DNA of 6,962 nucleotides from Alsobacter sp040380755. GTDB lineage: Bacteria; Pseudomonadota; Alphaproteobacteria; Rhizobiales; Beijerinckiaceae. Below the pieces are notes generated by a model. It searched no databases. It was not told where the DNA came from and saw only the letters and a list, made by a program, of their open reading frames with translations. The stretch is from assembly GCA_040380755.1 (NCBI GenBank), contig JBEIIL010000162.1, positions 1 to 6,962 of the forward strand. The letters run 5' to 3'. Below are positions 5,851 to 6,962 of the stretch, in pieces (the first letter of the stretch is position 1; each line of letters opens with the position of its first letter). The position numbers and the translations under genes were made by a program.

Positions 5851-6962
5851 ATGCTGCGTCGCCTGCATTCGCTTCCCGGACTCGCGTTCGCGCTCCTGCT
5901 GGTCGTGACGGCCGCGAGCGGCGTCGCCCTGTCCGTCGTTCCTGCCCTCGACCGGGCCTCCAACCCGGCGATCCTGTCCGGCCGGAGCGTGGCAGAGCTC
6001 GCAGCCACCGTCGCCGCGCGGCATCCTGCGCTCGAGAAGATCGTGGTGCGGCCGAGCGGAGCCGTGACGGCGGCCTTTACGGACGGCGAGGGCGGGGTCG
6101 AGGTCGTCGATCCCGCCACTGGCGCGGCCCTCGGGCCGTACCGCGCTCCCGAGACGGTGCGGTGGCTCACCGACCTCCACCGCGCCTTCCTCTCGGGGGA
6201 CGAGGGCAGGGTGGCCGCGGCGCTCGCCGCCCTCTGCATGCTGGGGCTGTCGGTCTCCGGCGCCCTGCTGCTGGTGCGCCGGACAGGGTCCTGGCGCGCC
6301 ATGCTGGTGCCCATGCGCGGGACGCCGTCCCAGCGTTGGCACTGCGAGTTGGGGCGGATCGCCGTGGCGGGCCTGCTGCTTTCCTCTGTCACCGGCCTAT
6401 GGATGTCGGCCGGCACATTTGGCCTGCTCCCTGAGCCGCTCGCCGCTGCGCCGGTCGTGGCGTCGTCCTCCGGCACTCCCGCGCCCGTCGCAAGCATCGC
6501 GGCGCTAAGGTCCGTCGACCTCGCGCTCCTGCGTGAGTTGACCTTCCCTGCTGAGGACGATCCGGCCGATGTCTTCGTGCTCCGAACGGACGCGGGCGAA
6601 GCGAGCATCGACCGCGTCACCGGCCGGGTCCTCGCCTTCGTACCGGCGACAGGCTGGGCTCGTGCGTCCGATGTCGTCGTGACGCTCCATACCGGCCGCG
6701 GCGCATGGGTCCTCGGCCTGGTGCTCGGCCTGTGCGCCGCCGGCACGCCGGCGCTCGCCGCCACGGCCGCCGTGATCTGGTGGCGTCACCGCAGGGCTCG
6801 GCCGCGCGACGCCGCCATCCCCCCGTCGCAAGCCGACACGGTCGTGCTGGTGGGCAGCGCAGGCGGAGCCACCTGGGGCTTCGCGGCGACCCTGCAGGCC
6901 GCCCTGCAGGCCGCGGGACACTGCGTCCACGTCGCCGCGATGAACGAGCTGGGGTCCGATCA
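5851..6962 (+). CDS. PepSY-TM membrane protein fused to a flavodoxin-like reductase domain (3' partial)
   Basis: The frame is open from ATG 5851 to the right edge: 370 codons, no stop. TM1 (about 9-31) follows His6. A periplasmic PepSY-like region covers about 45-97 (VAELAATVAARHPALEKIVV, VEVVDPATGAALGPY). TM2 lies about 121-142 after His110 in LTDLHRAFLSG. TM3 follows His164 (RWHCELGRIAVAGLLL). A second periplasmic stretch covers 190-275. TM4 is about 284-311 after His280 and ends in WWRHRR. The four membrane-proximal histidines fit the heme-ligand positions of PepSY-TM reductases such as FoxB. From residue 329, TVVLVGSAGGATWGFAATLQ begins a cytoplasmic flavodoxin domain, so the full protein probably continues into a sulfite-reductase/cytochrome-P450-reductase-like FAD/NADPH module beyond the window. 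Predicted role: carrying electrons from NADPH to a periplasmic acceptor, possibly ferric iron or a siderophore. Confidence 0.88.
   Translation, partial: MLRRLHSLPGLAFALLLVVTAASGVALSVVPALDRASNPAILSGRSVAELAATVAARHPALEKIVVRPSGAVTAAFTDGEGGVEVVDPATGAALGPYRAPETVRWLTDLHRAFLSGDEGRVAAALAALCMLGLSVSGALLLVRRTGSWRAMLVPMRGTPSQRWHCELGRIAVAGLLLSSVTGLWMSAGTFGLLPEPLAAAPVVASSSGTPAPVASIAALRSVDLALLRELTFPAEDDPADVFVLRTDAGEASIDRVTGRVLAFVPATGWARASDVVVTLHTGRGAWVLGLVLGLCAAGTPALAATAAVIWWRHRRARPRDAAIPPSQADTVVLVGSAGGATWGFAATLQAALQAAGHCVHVAAMNELGSD

Noticed and set aside
5823..6764. Long minus-strand open frame opposite the PepSY-TM gene
   Set aside because: Its translation is a Ser/Arg/Ala-rich shadow. The forward frame has a ribosome site, four membrane segments, PepSY features and a flavodoxin start.

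Overview
The window reads as GC-rich chromosomal DNA of an alphaproteobacterium, most likely Rhizobiales-like (Methylobacterium, Bradyrhizobium and relatives). This is inferred from very high third-position GC, frequent GTG/TTG starts, short overlapping operons and the gene families present. No rRNA, tRNA, CRISPR array, transposase or phage gene was seen.

Layout. The left edge (1-347) is poorly organised. Its only recognisable item is what looks like the last ~30 codons of an AI-2E/PerM-type transporter, reading rightward and ending at 246. A leftward operon follows, from 2716 down to 348: a small secreted PepSY-domain protein, a VIT1/CCC1-family Fe/Mn transporter, and an APC-superfamily amino acid permease. 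The permease's TTG start overlaps the VIT1 stop codon. A 136-bp divergent intergenic region separates this operon from a rightward block. That block runs: OmpR-family response regulator (2853-3524), sensor histidine kinase (3521-4864, GTGA overlap), a 102-bp intergenic region, a small exported His/Asp-rich protein (4967-5317), an exported DUF2271 protein (5369-5839), and a PepSY-TM membrane protein that enters a flavodoxin-like domain before running off the right edge (5851-6962+).

Working together (inference). The predicted products are almost all envelope proteins. They include two small secreted proteins with His/acidic tracts, a DUF2271 protein, and a PepSY-TM/flavodoxin protein whose relatives include heme-binding inner-membrane reductases. 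A VIT-type metal transporter and a dedicated two-component system are also present. The simplest model is an envelope-stress or metal (iron/manganese)-responsive locus that couples cytoplasmic reductant to a periplasmic redox step and manages the metal. The substrate cannot be read from the sequence.

The most striking non-coding signal is a repeated hexamer, CTGACG, in exact 11-bp periodicity (CTGACG-N5-CTGACG). It occurs as one pair in the divergent promoter region and as a tandem triplet plus an inverted pair in the gap upstream of the His/Asp-rich gene. It looks like the direct-repeat operator of the locus's own response regulator and would tie both halves of the locus into one small regulon.
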